Assembly: GCA_963700195.1 (NCBI GenBank)
Contig: CAVOWQ010000037.1
Location: 1 to 64,000, forward strand
Reading direction: 5' to 3'
Source: AP-15 sp963700195
Lineage (GTDB): Bacteria; Pseudomonadota; Alphaproteobacteria; ATCC43930; CGMCC-115725
DNA length: 64,000 nt
A program made the translations under genes and the position numbers. Every line of letters begins with the position of its first letter. Position 1 is the stretch's first letter. Positions 63,468-64,000 of the stretch are shown here, one piece after another. A model generated the notes under the pieces. The model had not been told where the DNA came from, did not search any database, and worked only from the letters and a program-made list of their open reading frames with translations.

Positions 63468-63611
63468 ATGGCCGCGATCTACGGGGATTTGGTGGCACAT
63501 GAGATACTAAAGATGGACGCGCGGCGAAAGCGAGAAATCAAAAAATTCTCTGGGATGATTGCTAGATCTTACCTCATCGAAATTGTAGGAAATCGTCTAT
63601 TTGTGCGATAA
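63468..63611 (+). CDS. Small ORF of unknown function before tenA
   Basis: 47 codons from ATG 63,468 (MAAIYGDLVAHEILKMDARR, then KREIKKFSGMIARSYLIEIV, ending FVR), preceded by GGGGAG three bases before the ATG. The frame is helical and basic. It is not a family I recognise. It ends eight bases before the tenA start, so it could be coupled to it, or it may be the tail of a broken gene that begins upstream. Confidence 0.3.
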   Translation: MAAIYGDLVAHEILKMDARRKREIKKFSGMIARSYLIEIVGNRLFVR

Positions 63612-63618
63612 TAGCGAA

Positions 63619-64000
63619 ATGATCCGATTTTCCGATGATGCCTGGCACCGCACCACATCCTTGCGGGAGGCGATTCATCGGCTGCCGTTCAACACCGAAC
63701 TCGCGGCCGGTTCGCTCAGTCGCGACCGCTTTCAGACCTACATCATTCAAGACGCGATTTATCTCGGCCAGTTCTCGCGCGCGCTCGCGATCTCGGCGGC
63801 CAAGGCCCCGGATACGCCGACGATGCAGTCCTTCGCGCAATCCGCTCTGGGAGCCATCGCCGTCGAGCAGGCGTTGCACGGCCGGTATTTGCGGGACTTT
63901 GGCGTGGACCCAGCGGGCATTGCCGATGCCGAGCCGTCGCCGGACTGTCTCGCCTACACCAGTTATCTGATTGCAGCGGCCTACCATGATCCTTGGGAAG
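63619..64000 (+). CDS. tenA: TenA/thiaminase II family protein (partial, runs off the window)
   Basis: 127 residues are visible before the right edge. Signatures are MIRFSDDAWHRTTSLREAIH, LPFNTELAAGSLSRDRFQTY, IIQDAIYLGQFSRALAISAA, KAPDTPTMQSFAQSALGAIA and VEQALHGRYLRDFGVDP. This is the all-helical TenA fold. TenA members hydrolyse aminopyrimidine in thiamine salvage, using a Cys in the second half that is outside this window. Eukaryotic-like and PQQC-like relatives share the fold. The ATG at 63,619 follows AATAGCGA. The frame is intact as far as seen. Confidence 0.85.
   Translation, partial: MIRFSDDAWHRTTSLREAIHRLPFNTELAAGSLSRDRFQTYIIQDAIYLGQFSRALAISAAKAPDTPTMQSFAQSALGAIAVEQALHGRYLRDFGVDPAGIADAEPSPDCLAYTSYLIAAAYHDPWE

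Noticed and set aside
63214..63498. A 94-codon minus-strand ORF after nrdJ
   Set aside because: Overlaps the end of nrdJ, lacks a Shine-Dalgarno and resembles no family. Plus-strand fragments in the same place are more protein-like.

Overview
The window reads as two blocks joined near 19.5-19.8 kb. Positions 1 to about 19,490 look like an Acidobacteriota (Terriglobia-type) genome. The evidence is a DUF6599-type protein, a secreted protein with a carboxypeptidase-regulatory-like domain and TPRs, a Wzi-like capsule barrel, a reaction-centre-type cytochrome c protein, TrmFO and Kdo hydroxylase. Positions about 19,790 to 64,000 look like a GC-rich alphaproteobacterium (Rhodospirillales-like). The evidence is rpsF-rpsR-DUF2232-rplI followed by dnaB, grxD-bolA-purL-purQ, an aerobic-type cobalamin cluster, DUF2189, DUF29 and DUF3830 proteins, and families of dispersed palindromes. 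I cannot tell from sequence alone whether this is an assembly chimera or a transferred block. Chimera is the simpler reading.

Both blocks carry many apparent single-base indels inside otherwise well conserved essential genes (trmFO, dnaB, nrdJ and others). This points to a low-accuracy assembly more than to true gene decay. Where one protein is spread over two or three frames I give one feature for the whole gene and mark where the frame changes.

Layout of block 1. Envelope genes: an O-antigen-ligase-like tail, kdoO and an acyl desaturase. Then a DPDRP-repeat protein, bcp, mpg and a cytochrome c. Molybdopterin genes moeA-moaC follow, then a TPR protein with a clear terminator, a GNAT, and trmFO carrying a palindromic insert. 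Next come three membrane or secreted proteins, a 638-bp gene-free stretch with a strong promoter and a structured hairpin, a secreted lectin-like protein, tRNA-Thr(CGU), a Wzi-like barrel and a sugar transferase.

Layout of block 2. 19.8-25.1 kb holds ribosomal proteins, cfa and dnaB. 25.2-31.3 kb holds rnd, two class III cyclases, a ketopantoate-reductase-like gene and a GNAT remnant. 31.2-33.8 kb holds cobalamin genes (cobM and a cbiG-cobJ fusion). 34-37 kb holds a Trp-rich FecR/DUF6600 protein, threonine aldolase and a PH-domain protein. 37.4-41.8 kb holds grxD, bolA, purL, purQ and a MazEF-type toxin-antitoxin pair. 41.9-50 kb holds a MetE-like synthase with a coupled 43-codon ORF, DUF2189, a histidine kinase, a DHA2 exporter and two poorly known genes with overlapping 3' ends. 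50.2-60.2 kb is a catabolic neighbourhood: M20 amidohydrolase, aldolase/dehydrogenase fusion, DUF3830, AtzA/TrzA-type amidohydrolase, an ABC ATPase fragment and a family 5 solute-binding protein. The end holds DUF29, the class II ribonucleotide reductase nrdJ and a partial tenA. B12 synthesis (cobM, cbiG-cobJ) and B12 use (nrdJ) therefore lie within 30 kb of each other, while methionine synthesis here uses a B12-independent enzyme.
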